A stretch of DNA of 64,000 bases, taken from assembly GCF_001020565.1 (NCBI RefSeq), contig NZ_LDAS01000001.1, positions 2,005,319 to 2,069,318 on the forward strand, given 5' to 3'. This document shows positions 36,597-44,518 of the stretch, in pieces. Each line of letters begins with the position of its first letter. Position 1 is the first letter of the stretch. The notes below the pieces were generated by a model. The model was not told where the DNA came from, made no database searches, and saw only the letters and a list, made by a program, of their open reading frames with translations. The translations under genes were made by a program, and so were the position numbers. The stretch is from Maribacter thermophilus. GTDB lineage: Bacteria; Bacteroidota; Bacteroidia; Flavobacteriales; Flavobacteriaceae.

Positions 36597-38164
36597 TGAA
36601 CAAGAGAACCTATAACATACTATTTCATTTACACACCGTAAGCGGTATCGTAATTAGTGTAGCCCTTTACGTTATTTTTTTTACCGGTTCTTTTTCATTT
36701 TTCAGGGATGAAATCGTGAATTGGGAAAGAGGCCATACCGTGAAGGTCCCAGATGAAATTACCTTGGATTTTGATGGGACTATCAAAGACATATCCAAAG
36801 AAAATACCCTATTCGGCAGGGATATAGAGTTAAGACATTACTTCAACGAACAAAATGTAGGGGTTAATCTAGGGGCATCAAAAGACACCTTACTATCAAA
36901 AGAGCAGCGGGCGGGATCTTTTTATTATCTAGACCCTATAAACAAGACCACTACCGACTACATTGGCTCATACACACTTGGGGAGTTTTTATATCGTTTG
37001 CATTTTTTTGCTCAACTTCCACACCCGTACGGATACTACCTATCGGGTTTTGTAGCCTTCTTTTTTCTTTTTGCCTTATTTACCGGTATCGTTGTTCACT
37101 GGGATAAAATTATCAAGAACTTTTATGTTTTTAGGCCACGGGCCAAGCTAAAAACCCTTTGGACAGATGCCCATACGGCATTGGGCGTTATTGGGTTCCC
37201 GTTCCAATTTGTTTATGCCGTTACCGGAGCCTTTTTTATGTTAAAGCTTTTATTGGTAGCCCCAAGTGTACTTGCCCTGTACGACGGTGATGATAAGCAA
37301 TTGTACGAAGACCTGGAATATGCGCATCCAGAATTTACATTCAACAATACTCCCCTACCTACCCCTATAAGTATTAATAGTTATGTGGATCGGGTAAAGC
37401 AAAAATGGAAAAACTTTAAAGTGACCGAGGTTCACATTTTTAATTACGGGGATACCAACATGCATGTTTCGGTCAGTGGAAATCTGGACTACAAAGATAA
37501 ATTGAACGGCTTTGGACATATGATTTTCAAAGTAGCCGACAATAGCATCTACGATGTTAAAGACCCTACTCTAAAAACATCGTACCTAGATATCGTAAAA
37601 GGGATGTTCTTTAGACTCCATTTTGGAGATTATGGTGGTTACGGCCTTCGTATTATATCGTTTATTATGGGCCTCATAGGCTGCTTTGTGATCCTTAGCG
37701 GAGTATTGATATGGCTCACCGCCAGAAACAAAAAGAACATACCCCTTAAAAAAAGAAAGTTCAACGAAGGGGTGGTAAGGTACTATTTGGCCATTTGTCT
37801 GAGCATGTACCCCATAACGGCACTCTCCTTTATTATGGTGCAGATTGTAAACCCCGCAGGAATGAATATGCTCTACACGTTCTTTTTTATAGGATGGTTA
37901 TTGATCAGTATTTTGTTCATTCTAAAAAAAGACAACTATTTCACCAATAAATACAGCCTACTATCGGGAAGTGTTTTTGGTTTGGCCGTACCGATCGTAA
38001 ATGGTATTTGTACCGGAAATTGGTTTTGGGTCAGTTATTCCAAAAGGTTAGAGCAAATTTTATTTATAGATGTTTTTTGGATTCTCTTGGCCCTGACCGG
38101 TTTTTTGGTTCTCTATAAAATGAACAAGCAACAAAGACCAGTATTAAAAACAGCTAAAAATTAA
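36596..38164 (+). CDS. PepSY-domain ferric-siderophore reductase-like membrane protein
   Basis: 522 residues. The start is the ATG at 36596 overlapping the previous stop. Four PepSY-type transmembrane helices are visible: ILFHLHTVSGIVISVALYVIFFTGSF with the conserved His, the YYLSGFVAFFFLFALFTGIVVHW helix, the TLWTDAHTALGVIGFPFQFVYAVTGAFFM helix, and a later IISFIMGLIGCFVILSGVLIWLTARN. Histidines in the helices suggest haem or metal binding. Family members such as FoxB and PiuB reduce or strip iron from siderophores at the inner membrane. Context strongly supports this. Confidence 0.88.
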   Translation: MNKRTYNILFHLHTVSGIVISVALYVIFFTGSFSFFRDEIVNWERGHTVKVPDEITLDFDGTIKDISKENTLFGRDIELRHYFNEQNVGVNLGASKDTLLSKEQRAGSFYYLDPINKTTTDYIGSYTLGEFLYRLHFFAQLPHPYGYYLSGFVAFFFLFALFTGIVVHWDKIIKNFYVFRPRAKLKTLWTDAHTALGVIGFPFQFVYAVTGAFFMLKLLLVAPSVLALYDGDDKQLYEDLEYAHPEFTFNNTPLPTPISINSYVDRVKQKWKNFKVTEVHIFNYGDTNMHVSVSGNLDYKDKLNGFGHMIFKVADNSIYDVKDPTLKTSYLDIVKGMFFRLHFGDYGGYGLRIISFIMGLIGCFVILSGVLIWLTARNKKNIPLKKRKFNEGVVRYYLAICLSMYPITALSFIMVQIVNPAGMNMLYTFFFIGWLLISILFILKKDNYFTNKYSLLSGSVFGLAVPIVNGICTGNWFWVSYSKRLEQILFIDVFWILLALTGFLVLYKMNKQQRPVLKTAKN

Positions 38165-38526
38165 TGATTATGGAAACTATATATGAAAACGACTATGGTG
38201 CCACGCTGCTTTTAGAAGATGCCCCAAACCCCAACTGCAAAATACAGTTGGTGGTCGACTCTATCGGTATTTTTATGAGCGAAAGAGATATAGAACACTT
38301 GTTGACCATTGTGGCGGGTACGGGGCAGCCCTGTAATTGTTTGGAGTGTGGCGGCAACCCTTGTAATAAAATCTGGTGTGCCAATCCATCTATAGATATC
38401 TGCTTAAAGGTAGAAGGGAAGAAACTAAGCCTTTTGGAAGACCTATTGAAAGGCACCCAGTTTATATTGAATATGGATGCCACCCTGGCCAAGTATAGGG
38501 TAAAACCCAACAAAAGGGATTCTTAA
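38164..38526 (+). CDS. Cys-rich small protein at the end of the iron operon
   Basis: 120 residues starting in a TAATG overlap with the PepSY gene (a second ATG at 38170 is also possible). The middle has a striking Cys cluster, CNCLECGGNPCNKIWC (five Cys in 16 residues), which could bind iron, zinc or an Fe-S cluster. No family recognised. Translational coupling makes it part of the siderophore operon. Confidence 0.75.
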   Translation: MIMETIYENDYGATLLLEDAPNPNCKIQLVVDSIGIFMSERDIEHLLTIVAGTGQPCNCLECGGNPCNKIWCANPSIDICLKVEGKKLSLLEDLLKGTQFILNMDATLAKYRVKPNKRDS

Positions 38527-38548
38527 CAAGAATAAGAATATCTTATAT

Positions 38549-38920
38549 CTATTTATAGAATCCTTTTCCCCTTACAGCATAGGCATCCATCAATACATCT
38601 ATTAAGACCTGCTCGTCTATTTCTTGCAGAGCCATATATCGTAGCGATCTCATGATCTTTCGGTCTTGGCCTACAAGTTTATCAGGGTGTACGGTCAAGT
38701 GTGCGGCATTCCAAAACCCCACGTCCACATAACGCTTTTTAAGTGAAACGTTCATATAGCAAAAGGGTTTACCTTCCACATAGTAAAACGGCAATCTATA
38801 TTTGTATTTTAATTCTACCGAGGGTACATTTCTTTCGATTACAGATTGTAGGTACAATAGAATTTCCCTGTAGGATTCGGGCTGATTTAAGATATAACTT
38901 TCGGCAGGGTTCATATTCAC
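38549..38920 (-). CDS. DUF1801-type protein
   Basis: 123 residues. The order of LNQPESYREILLYLQSVIERNVPSVE, YKYRLPFYYVEGKPFCYMNVS and the late RSLRYMALQEIDEQVLIDVL matches DUF1801/YdhG-like small proteins. Their biochemical function is not established. It is convergent with the iron operon and divergent from the PHP gene. Confidence 0.8.
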   Translation of the reverse strand: MNMNPAESYILNQPESYREILLYLQSVIERNVPSVELKYKYRLPFYYVEGKPFCYMNVSLKKRYVDVGFWNAAHLTVHPDKLVGQDRKIMRSLRYMALQEIDEQVLIDVLMDAYAVRGKGFYK

Positions 38921-38997
38921 TTTTAATTTACCATTTCTTAAATATAGAGATACCTATTGGAGATTATCAAATAGTACATTTGAAAAAACGTCCGATC

Positions 38998-40110
38998 ATG
39001 AAAACCAAGCTTGCCAGCCTTTTTCTTTTTTTATCCATTACTTCATATGCACAGGACCATACCCATAGCAGTTCTAGGCCTTTGAGTTTTCCGGACATAC
39101 CGGGCTACAAAAGCCTAAAAACGGACCTACACATGCACACGGTTTTTTCGGATGGTAAAGTTTGGCCCACTATTAGGGTTACCGAAGCACTTAGGGACAA
39201 TTTAGATGTTATTTCCTTAACAGAGCATCTAGAGTACCAACCGCATAAAGAAGATATTCCACATCCGGACAGAAACCGATCATACGAAATAGCCTTGAAA
39301 GAAGCCAAAGACCACGACCTTTTGATCGTACACGGTTCAGAAATTACAAGAAGTGCCCCCATGGGACACAACAATGCCGTTTTTATAGCAGATGCCAATA
39401 AGGTATTAAAAGATAAGGCCGAAGATTCTTTCTCGGAAGCAAAAAAACAAGGCGCCTTTGTTTTTTGGAACCATCCGGCATGGTATGCCCAAAATCCACA
39501 GGGAAATCCGATCTTGAGCGATTTTCAAAAAGAAAGAATCAAAAAAGGTGAACTACATGGTATCGAGGTAATCAACACCACCGATTACGCCGAAGAGTCT
39601 TTGGCCCTGGCCTTGGAAAACAACCTAACCATTATGGGTACCAGTGACATACACGGGCTTATAGATTGGGACTATACCGAAAAGGGAAACAACAGGCCCA
39701 TTACCTTGGTTTTTGCAAAAGAGAAAAGCCTGCCCTCGTTAAAAGAAGCCCTGTTTGCCGGAAGAACCGTAGCCGTTTACAACGATCTGTTGGTGGGTAA
39801 AGAAGAATTTTTATTGCCCCTGTTAAAGGCAAGCATCACCATAGAAAATGCCAGCTACGCCGGAAAAAGCAATGTGCTGCAAGTAGACCTGACCAATAGT
39901 ACCAGCAGTGACCTACTTTTTGAAAATGCATCGGACTATACATTTTACGACAGTTCTCCGGTATTTGAAATTGCCGCCGGCGCGACAAAACGTTTAATGG
40001 TCAAGACACTGGACAGAAAAAACACCATAGACCTAAAGCTAAAAGCCCTAGGATGCTTTACGGCCCCAAAAACCCAGCCGATCGTTACCTATAAGATAAA
40101 CATCGACTAA
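38998..40110 (+). CDS. Secreted PHP-domain phosphoesterase
   Basis: 370 residues. The start at 38998 is chosen because it begins a signal peptide (MKTKLASLFLFLSITSYAQ); the frame is open 85 codons further upstream but overlaps the opposite gene. PHP metal motifs are TDLHMHTVFSDG, VISLTEHLEY, LLIVHGSEITRS, FVFWNHPAW and MGTSDIHGL. The C-terminal ~100 residues form a beta-rich accessory domain. PHP enzymes hydrolyse phosphoesters; the substrate is not evident. Confidence 0.88.
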   Translation: MKTKLASLFLFLSITSYAQDHTHSSSRPLSFPDIPGYKSLKTDLHMHTVFSDGKVWPTIRVTEALRDNLDVISLTEHLEYQPHKEDIPHPDRNRSYEIALKEAKDHDLLIVHGSEITRSAPMGHNNAVFIADANKVLKDKAEDSFSEAKKQGAFVFWNHPAWYAQNPQGNPILSDFQKERIKKGELHGIEVINTTDYAEESLALALENNLTIMGTSDIHGLIDWDYTEKGNNRPITLVFAKEKSLPSLKEALFAGRTVAVYNDLLVGKEEFLLPLLKASITIENASYAGKSNVLQVDLTNSTSSDLLFENASDYTFYDSSPVFEIAAGATKRLMVKTLDRKNTIDLKLKALGCFTAPKTQPIVTYKINID

Positions 40111-40148
40111 CCAGCTCCCCTAGATAAAATCTTCTTGGGTATTAAGAA

Positions 40149-41345
40149 TCAGGAAACATAATCCTCTAAATAAGAATAACGTTTGGTGAGTTGGCCATGC
40201 CGTGTCATACGTGCACGTTGCAAGACCCCATCTTTATCGTTATTAAAAAAAGCAGGAATCACATTTTTTATAAAAGCCTCACCAAAACCTTCGCTGGCAT
40301 CCCTAGGCAATTCGCACGGCAAATTATCTACCGCCATAACGGCAATGGCCGACTCTTTTTTATAATCGGTTTCTTCCTCGGTCTCGGGATCATAGCCATA
40401 AATAGGATCTGCAATGGTCGAAGGCTTGATGGTAGAGGCCACGGGCCCATCTATATCGCAACTGATATCTGCCACCACCTTGATCTTAAAATCTGGATGT
40501 TTGGCATCTTCCCGGGTATAAAGATAGGGCGCCCCCTGACCATAAAAATGCCCTGCAATATACAAATCGGACACTTTGGCGAACCTAAAGAAGTTGGATT
40601 TATATTCCTCGGGATGGGCAAAAAAATCGGCCTTGTTGCCACGTACCCCATCCTTTCTTTTATTGTATTCCCCGGCATCTATCTGGCAGTAAACAGGTTC
40701 GTTAAAATCCTCTTCTAGATATTCTGTAACGTTGACCCTTCTCATTTCCATACCGTCCAACATTTCCCTGGCACCGTTACCTACCCTTCCCCTACCGGTC
40801 AACAGTACTTTTATATTCGGCAGTTTTATTTTTTTCAATTCCGAGATCAACGCTGCCTGATCTGGAAGGTCGTTCGCCTTGGGCAACTCGTACAGACCAT
40901 ATTTAAGACCGTAAGCCCTAAAGCCATTATAAGCCCCTACGATACCGGCATATCTACCAAAGGCGACCAAACGTTGCTCTTTGGTATTGGTAATGACCTC
41001 GTGGTCGTACAGTTCTATGTTCTTATCCAAGACAGCTCTCAACAAATTTCTATTGTAAGGTTGTTTTTTAATGGTATGCGAAAAGAAAAAGTATTTTTTA
41101 TTGGGTATCAGGGCCTCTATGGGCACTTCTTTTACCCCTAGCAGCACATCACATTCGTCCATTTTATCGGCCACCACCATACCGGCCTGTTTATAGCTGT
41201 CGTCATCATACGCCCTAATGGGCGACGGTTCTACAATAATTTCGGCCTGTGGATATGTCTTTAAGACTTTTTGACATGCCTTGGGAGATAGCACCACCCT
41301 GCGATCGGGCGGGTTTTTCCGTTCTCTTATAATTCCGAACTTCAT
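40149..41345 (-). CDS. NAD(P)-dependent dehydrogenase (alanine/saccharopine dehydrogenase-like)
   Basis: 398 residues. The N-terminus MKFGIIRERKNPPDRRVVLSP and DVLLGVKEVPIEALIP belong to the AlaDH/PNT_N fold. LLTGRGRVGNGAREMLDGM is the nucleotide-binding loop. The C-terminal part (VVADISCDIDGPVASTIKPSTIADP) matches the lysine-forming saccharopine dehydrogenase (Lys1-like) group more than true alanine dehydrogenase. It stands upstream of, and divergent from, ssrA. Confidence 0.85.
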   Translation of the reverse strand: MKFGIIRERKNPPDRRVVLSPKACQKVLKTYPQAEIIVEPSPIRAYDDDSYKQAGMVVADKMDECDVLLGVKEVPIEALIPNKKYFFFSHTIKKQPYNRNLLRAVLDKNIELYDHEVITNTKEQRLVAFGRYAGIVGAYNGFRAYGLKYGLYELPKANDLPDQAALISELKKIKLPNIKVLLTGRGRVGNGAREMLDGMEMRRVNVTEYLEEDFNEPVYCQIDAGEYNKRKDGVRGNKADFFAHPEEYKSNFFRFAKVSDLYIAGHFYGQGAPYLYTREDAKHPDFKIKVVADISCDIDGPVASTIKPSTIADPIYGYDPETEEETDYKKESAIAVMAVDNLPCELPRDASEGFGEAFIKNVIPAFFNNDKDGVLQRARMTRHGQLTKRYSYLEDYVS

Positions 41346-41477
41346 TGGGTTGCTTTGGTATAATTATTGCCCTAAATGTAAAAGGAATTATATCGGTTCA
41401 CAAACTTTTGTTAGTTTTGCTGCCCTGGATTTTCTATTAAAGGGAAATCTGGAAAGATTAAAGTTCTTTAACATATT

Positions 41478-41874
41478 GGGGCCGACTGGTTTTGACAGCG
41501 AGACCAATGGCATTGTAAGCATGTCGAGCGCTGGGGTACAGCTCGTTAATATCATACTTCACACTTTTAATTGGCGAAAATAATTACGCTCTTGCCGCTT
41601 AATCTGAATCATAGTAAGATTAGCCTCGTCCCTACAAGGTAGGGAAGCGAGATGTTCCTGAATAGCCCTTGTTGACGGCGATTCATTTAGGAGCACCAGA
41701 AAAGTCAACACAAGGGTACCCGTTTGCTTCGGCGGTACCACTAAAATCTTAAGAAGATAAGTGTACATTAGGCAGTTTCTGGTCAGGTGTACATCGAAAA
41801 CCAAGCAGAGACTAAGCATGTAGAAAGCACTGACGTTGCTTGTTTGGACGAGGGTTCGAATCCCTCCGGCTCCA
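41478..41874 (+). ncRNA. ssrA: Transfer-messenger RNA (tmRNA)
   Basis: The 5' GGGGCCGACTGGTTTTGAC and the 3' end GGTTCGAATCCCTCCGGCTCCA form the tRNA-like acceptor (GGGGCCG pairs with CGGCTCC, one G-T) and T arm. The resume codon GGC at 41573 opens the tag reading frame, GENNYALAA then TAA (41573-41602), the tag expected in flavobacteria. The CCA is probably added post-transcriptionally. Pseudoknot-forming GC-rich segments lie between. It rescues stalled ribosomes. Two overlapping open frames over this RNA are not genes. Confidence 0.97.
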
Positions 41875-41886
41875 CGATCACTCAAG

Positions 41887-41920
41887 AAACCACGCTTAAA
41901 GGCGTGGTTTTGTGTTTTAT
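41887..41920 (+). terminator. Rho-independent terminator of ssrA
   Basis: A perfect 9-bp stem AAACCACGC/GCGTGGTTT is followed by T-rich sequence, 13 bp after the tmRNA end. Confidence 0.85.
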
Positions 41921-41984
41921 AAAATGTCAAAACAAAGTTTTGTAAATGATATAAAAGGCAAAACGAGAAGCGATAGCTTCGTGG

Positions 41985-42135
41985 TTTCTTATTTGCAGAA
42001 CGGAAGCCCAAGGGAACACCGCAGGTAATCCCCACTCCAGTATAAAGCCATTTGTTACGCCTACGGGCTTCGAAGGCCAACGCGCCAACTCGCCCCTTCG
42101 CTAAAAAGGTCTGCAAGACCTTTTCTTTACGCTCG
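41985..42135 (+). repeat. Degenerate cassette-junction sequence next to ssrA
   Basis: This gene-free stretch contains GATAGCTTCGTGGTTTCTTATTTGCAGAACGGAAGCC and GGCCAACGCGCCAACTCGCCCC. These are diverged versions of the TTTAGCTTCGTGCGCAGACGGAAA...GGCCAGCGCGCCAACTCGCCC block in the junctions at 50651, 53205 and 63656. I read it as an old, decayed junction. Confidence 0.5.
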
Positions 42136-42185
42136 GGCGTCTCCGGGCCATTTATCTTAAACCATACAAATACCCAAAACAAAGT

Positions 42186-42385
42186 ATTTTGTAGTGGATC
42201 TTACGCTTTTCTGTAATACTTTTCTTTTAAATTATTTTAATTTGGTTTAAATTTCTGATTGTTTAAAGGCCGTACACGTATGCACCTTTAAATCGTAGGA
42301 AACACCCGTATGTATTGCTATTGAATATAGTACGCATAAAAAAAGAAATACGTACCATGGTACGCTTACACAATTGTTAGGGTGC
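42186..42385 (+). repeat. Long ~200-bp repeat upstream of the retron, copy 1
   Basis: Alignable by eye with 59861-60050 over its whole length. It opens with TTACGCTTTTCTGTAA (TTAC-N8-GTAA), continues with an AT-rich block and AAAGGCCGTACAC, has the 14-bp perfect palindrome CGTACCATGGTACG at 42351-42364, and closes TTACACAATTGTTAGGGTGCA. The closing box resembles the 3' box of the cassette junctions (ACACAA..GTT). Confidence 0.8.
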
Positions 42386-42480
42386 ATTTAAACAAACCTC
42401 TCGCTTAAACTTCAAACCCCTAGTAAAATAAACTAGTTTTATTCCCCACAGAAAATATATTAAACTTTTTTACTTTTTTT

Positions 42481-42511
42481 ATTGCTCACAGAAATAATTT
42501 ATGTATATTTG
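42481..42511 (+). promoter_or_regulatory. Promoter of the retron
   Basis: TTG at 42482-42484, a 19-bp spacer, and TATATTTG at 42504-42511 fit the Bacteroidota sigma-ABfr consensus (TTG-N19-TAnnTTTG) exactly. A transcript would start near 42517, just upstream of the ncRNA. Confidence 0.75.
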
Positions 42512-42516
42512 CATTG

Positions 42517-42795
42517 TAGTTCTTTGAAATGTTTGTGTAGTGAACCCAAGAGTTTTTTTATTAAAACTATTGAAGAGGGATTTTCCCTCCACCCGTAATG
42601 GGTATTTGTAATGGCAACAAGAGACCTAATGACCGAACGGACGTACGACTGAAAAGAAGTACAGAAGAAGACCGATTTAGATTTATTCAACCCCTTACAA
42701 GATTGCTTAAAGAGAAAACTAATTACTATAAGAGGTTTTAAATTTAAGCAGGAACTTGAGAAGTGTTTAGGACTGTATCCTATATGGGTTCACGC
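42517..42795 (+). ncRNA. Retron msr-msd non-coding RNA (candidate)
   Basis: The gene-free stretch between promoter and ORFs has the order expected of retron ncRNA. The a1 arm GTGAACCCA (42540-42548) is perfectly complementary to a2 TGGGTTCAC (42785-42793). After a1 come three short hairpins typical of msr: AGTTTT/AAAACT (42551-42568), GAGGGA-TTT-TCCCTC (42575-42589, with a U-rich tip) and ACCC/GGGT (42591-42603). An msd-like stem lies in the second half: CAAG..TGCTTAAA (42698-42711) pairs with TTTAAGCA..CTTG (42743-42758). The exact ends and the branching G are not determined. Confidence 0.7.
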
Positions 42796-42867
42796 AGCTA
42801 ATTAAGCAGGTAGCATAGTGCTCCCCTAGTTTTTTATAAACTAGTTAATTAAATTATACGATATAGT

Positions 42868-43104
42868 ATGAAACACAAACAAAGAGTTGACCAACTCCAG
42901 AACGGAGTGAGGTCACTACTCGCAAAGAGCGGGTACGCGTTCTCGGAAGAGGATAAAGCTTTGCTAGAAGCAATTCTAGTAGAGTTGGAAGAGATATCAA
43001 ACAATGAAAAGGACAACAGTCCGGACCAAATTTTGAAAGTTCTCTCCCTACTTCTAAGATTTTTGAAATTCTTCGGAATTGACGATATCTCTGGGTTATT
43101 CTAA
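42868..43104 (+). CDS. Small retron-associated protein, candidate effector
   Basis: 78 residues, no family recognised. The N-terminal half is charged helix (KQRVDQLQNGVRSLLAK and an acidic EEDKALLEAILVELEEI). Residues ~55-71 form an amphipathic, strongly hydrophobic helix (ILKVLSLLLRFLKFFGI) that could touch a membrane. It is the first ORF after the msr-msd RNA and 38 bp before the XRE gene. Small proteins placed this way in retrons are candidates for the toxic effector held in check by the RT/msDNA/XRE components; here that is inference. No Shine-Dalgarno sequence is visible, as usual in this phylum. Confidence 0.7.
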   Translation: MKHKQRVDQLQNGVRSLLAKSGYAFSEEDKALLEAILVELEEISNNEKDNSPDQILKVLSLLLRFLKFFGIDDISGLF

Positions 43105-43142
43105 TTCCCCACTTCTCATTTTTTTTTAAATCAAATATTGAT

Positions 43143-43433
43143 ATGAATATAGGTAATGCCATAAAAGATTTAAGACAGCAAAAAGGTTTCAAGCAAACTG
43201 ATTTTGCTGTCGAATGTGGTTTGTCACAATCTTACCTTTCTTCAATTGAAAAAGGCAGAAAAGAACCTACATTAAGTATTCTAAAGCAAATTGCTAACGC
43301 TCTTGCTATACCAATGCCTGTATTGGTATTCTTTTCTCTTGATAAAGAAGATATAGCCGAGTCTAAGCAAGAAGCTTTCAGAATGTTAGAACCTTCTATC
43401 AAAGGTCTAATAAGTGATGTTTTCATTTCATAA
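43143..43433 (+). CDS. XRE-family HTH protein of the retron
   Basis: 96 residues. The Cro/C1-type HTH spans residues ~5-58 (IKDLRQQKGFKQTDFAVECGLSQSYLSSIEKGRKEPTLSILKQIANAL). A short C-terminal tail ESKQEAFRMLEPSIKGLI may be for dimer or partner contact. It lies 9 bp before the reverse transcriptase, so the two are coexpressed. Retrons with an XRE/HTH accessory form a recognised class (type VI in the published scheme, as I recall). It may act as regulator or as antitoxin to the small protein. Confidence 0.88.
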   Translation: MNIGNAIKDLRQQKGFKQTDFAVECGLSQSYLSSIEKGRKEPTLSILKQIANALAIPMPVLVFFSLDKEDIAESKQEAFRMLEPSIKGLISDVFIS

Positions 43434-43442
43434 CTTTTTGAA

Positions 43443-44297
43443 ATGAAGAAAAGAGTAAAAGATTTAGCTTATGCTTTAAAAATAGATAAAAGTTTACTTC
43501 TAAAATTATCTTCCTCTCTTGACTTAAACGAAAGTAAATTTTACAGAAATTGGGATGAACCTAAAACAGATGAAAAAGGACAACCAAGATTTGAAAATGG
43601 AAAACCTTTAACAAGACCAATAAACGCTCCTGTCAACAAATTAAAATTTGTTCAATCTAGATTATTGAATAATGTCTTGTATAAACTTAAACTACCTGAA
43701 TATTTTTTTGGAGGCTTAAAGAAAAAAGATGCGGTTTTAAACGCACGTTATCATCAAGGAAACAAGTATTTCTTCCTTACCGATTTAAAAGACTTCTACC
43801 CGTCTGTTCATTTCACGACTGTTGAAACTGCTTTAAGAAAAGAAGGCTTTTACCCAGATATCGCAAAACTGATAACTCGTATTTCAACTAAAGAAGGAGC
43901 TATTCCCCAAGGTTGTCCGACTTCTTCATTTTTAGCTTCATTGGTTGTTTTTCATAGTTGTGGCGACTTGTTTGAAAAATATAAAAATGACGGATTAAAA
44001 GTTTCAGTCTATGTAGATGATATAACAATCTCAAGTCCAGTTGATTTTAAAGATAGGACACCTCAAATATTGGAGGAACTGCGCAATCGTGGTTTGAAAA
44101 TAAATTTTAAAAAGACTCACTACTGTACACATAATCCAATAGTTACAGGTATTCAAGTTAAAAATAACGCAATTAGTCCCTTACCTCACACTTTTGAACG
44201 GTCTGTCGATTTAACAAGAAGTGAAGCCTCTAGAAATGGACATATTCAACGAATAAAATATATAAAAAGAATTGCGGAGAAAAAAAACGCACCCTAA
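43443..44297 (+). CDS. Retron reverse transcriptase
   Basis: 284 residues. RT motif A is FFLTDLKDFYPSV (catalytic Asp at ~114), the PQG motif is IPQGCPTSS (154-162), and the catalytic YVDD is at 190-193. Two retron hallmarks are present: NARYH (NAxxH, residues 100-104) and VTG (residues 234-236, in PIVTGIQVKNN). Length is normal for a retron RT without fused domains. It would prime from the 2'-OH of the upstream ncRNA to make msDNA. Its stop codon lies inside the 5' box of the following cassette junction, so the retron is cargo of the array. Confidence 0.95.
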   Translation: MKKRVKDLAYALKIDKSLLLKLSSSLDLNESKFYRNWDEPKTDEKGQPRFENGKPLTRPINAPVNKLKFVQSRLLNNVLYKLKLPEYFFGGLKKKDAVLNARYHQGNKYFFLTDLKDFYPSVHFTTVETALRKEGFYPDIAKLITRISTKEGAIPQGCPTSSFLASLVVFHSCGDLFEKYKNDGLKVSVYVDDITISSPVDFKDRTPQILEELRNRGLKINFKKTHYCTHNPIVTGIQVKNNAISPLPHTFERSVDLTRSEASRNGHIQRIKYIKRIAEKKNAP

Positions 44298-44493
44298 CAA
44301 AGTGTATAAAACATAGCTAGTAAGTGCTTAACCGAAAGGTCTGTGATTATTTACAAAGACCGCCAAATTTTTAAATTTGGCTTTTAAAATAAAAAAGTAA
44401 AAACAAAACATAAAAATTCGGCTCTGTGTTAATCCGAAAAGTCAGCATCTTTTTACACGCTACGTTTCATACACAAACCGTTGTGCGTCATTA
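44287..44493 (+). repeat. Cassette junction after the retron
   Basis: Outer arms ACGCACCCTAACAAAGTGTATAAAACATAGC and GCTACGTTTCATACACAAACCGTTGTGCGT are inverted complements with few mismatches. The interior (TGTGATTATTTACAAAGACCGCC, AAATTTTTAAATTTGG, AATTCGGCTCTGTGTTAATCC) is almost identical to the next junction at 45012. Confidence 0.85.
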
Positions 44494-44518
44494 AAAAAAA
44501 TCGTTCTGAATTGAAAAA

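Noticed and set aside
41281..42182. Open frames at 41281-41583 (+) and 41559-42182 (-)
   Set aside because: They overlap ssrA and a decayed repeat; the tmRNA structure and tag explain this DNA.
41478..42385. Phage or ICE integrated at the tmRNA 3' end
   Set aside because: No tyrosine recombinase, phage or conjugation genes and no duplicated ssrA 3' end were found.
42499..42690. 63-aa open frame antisense to the retron RNA
   Set aside because: It covers the promoter and msr hairpins of the retron and has no coding character.
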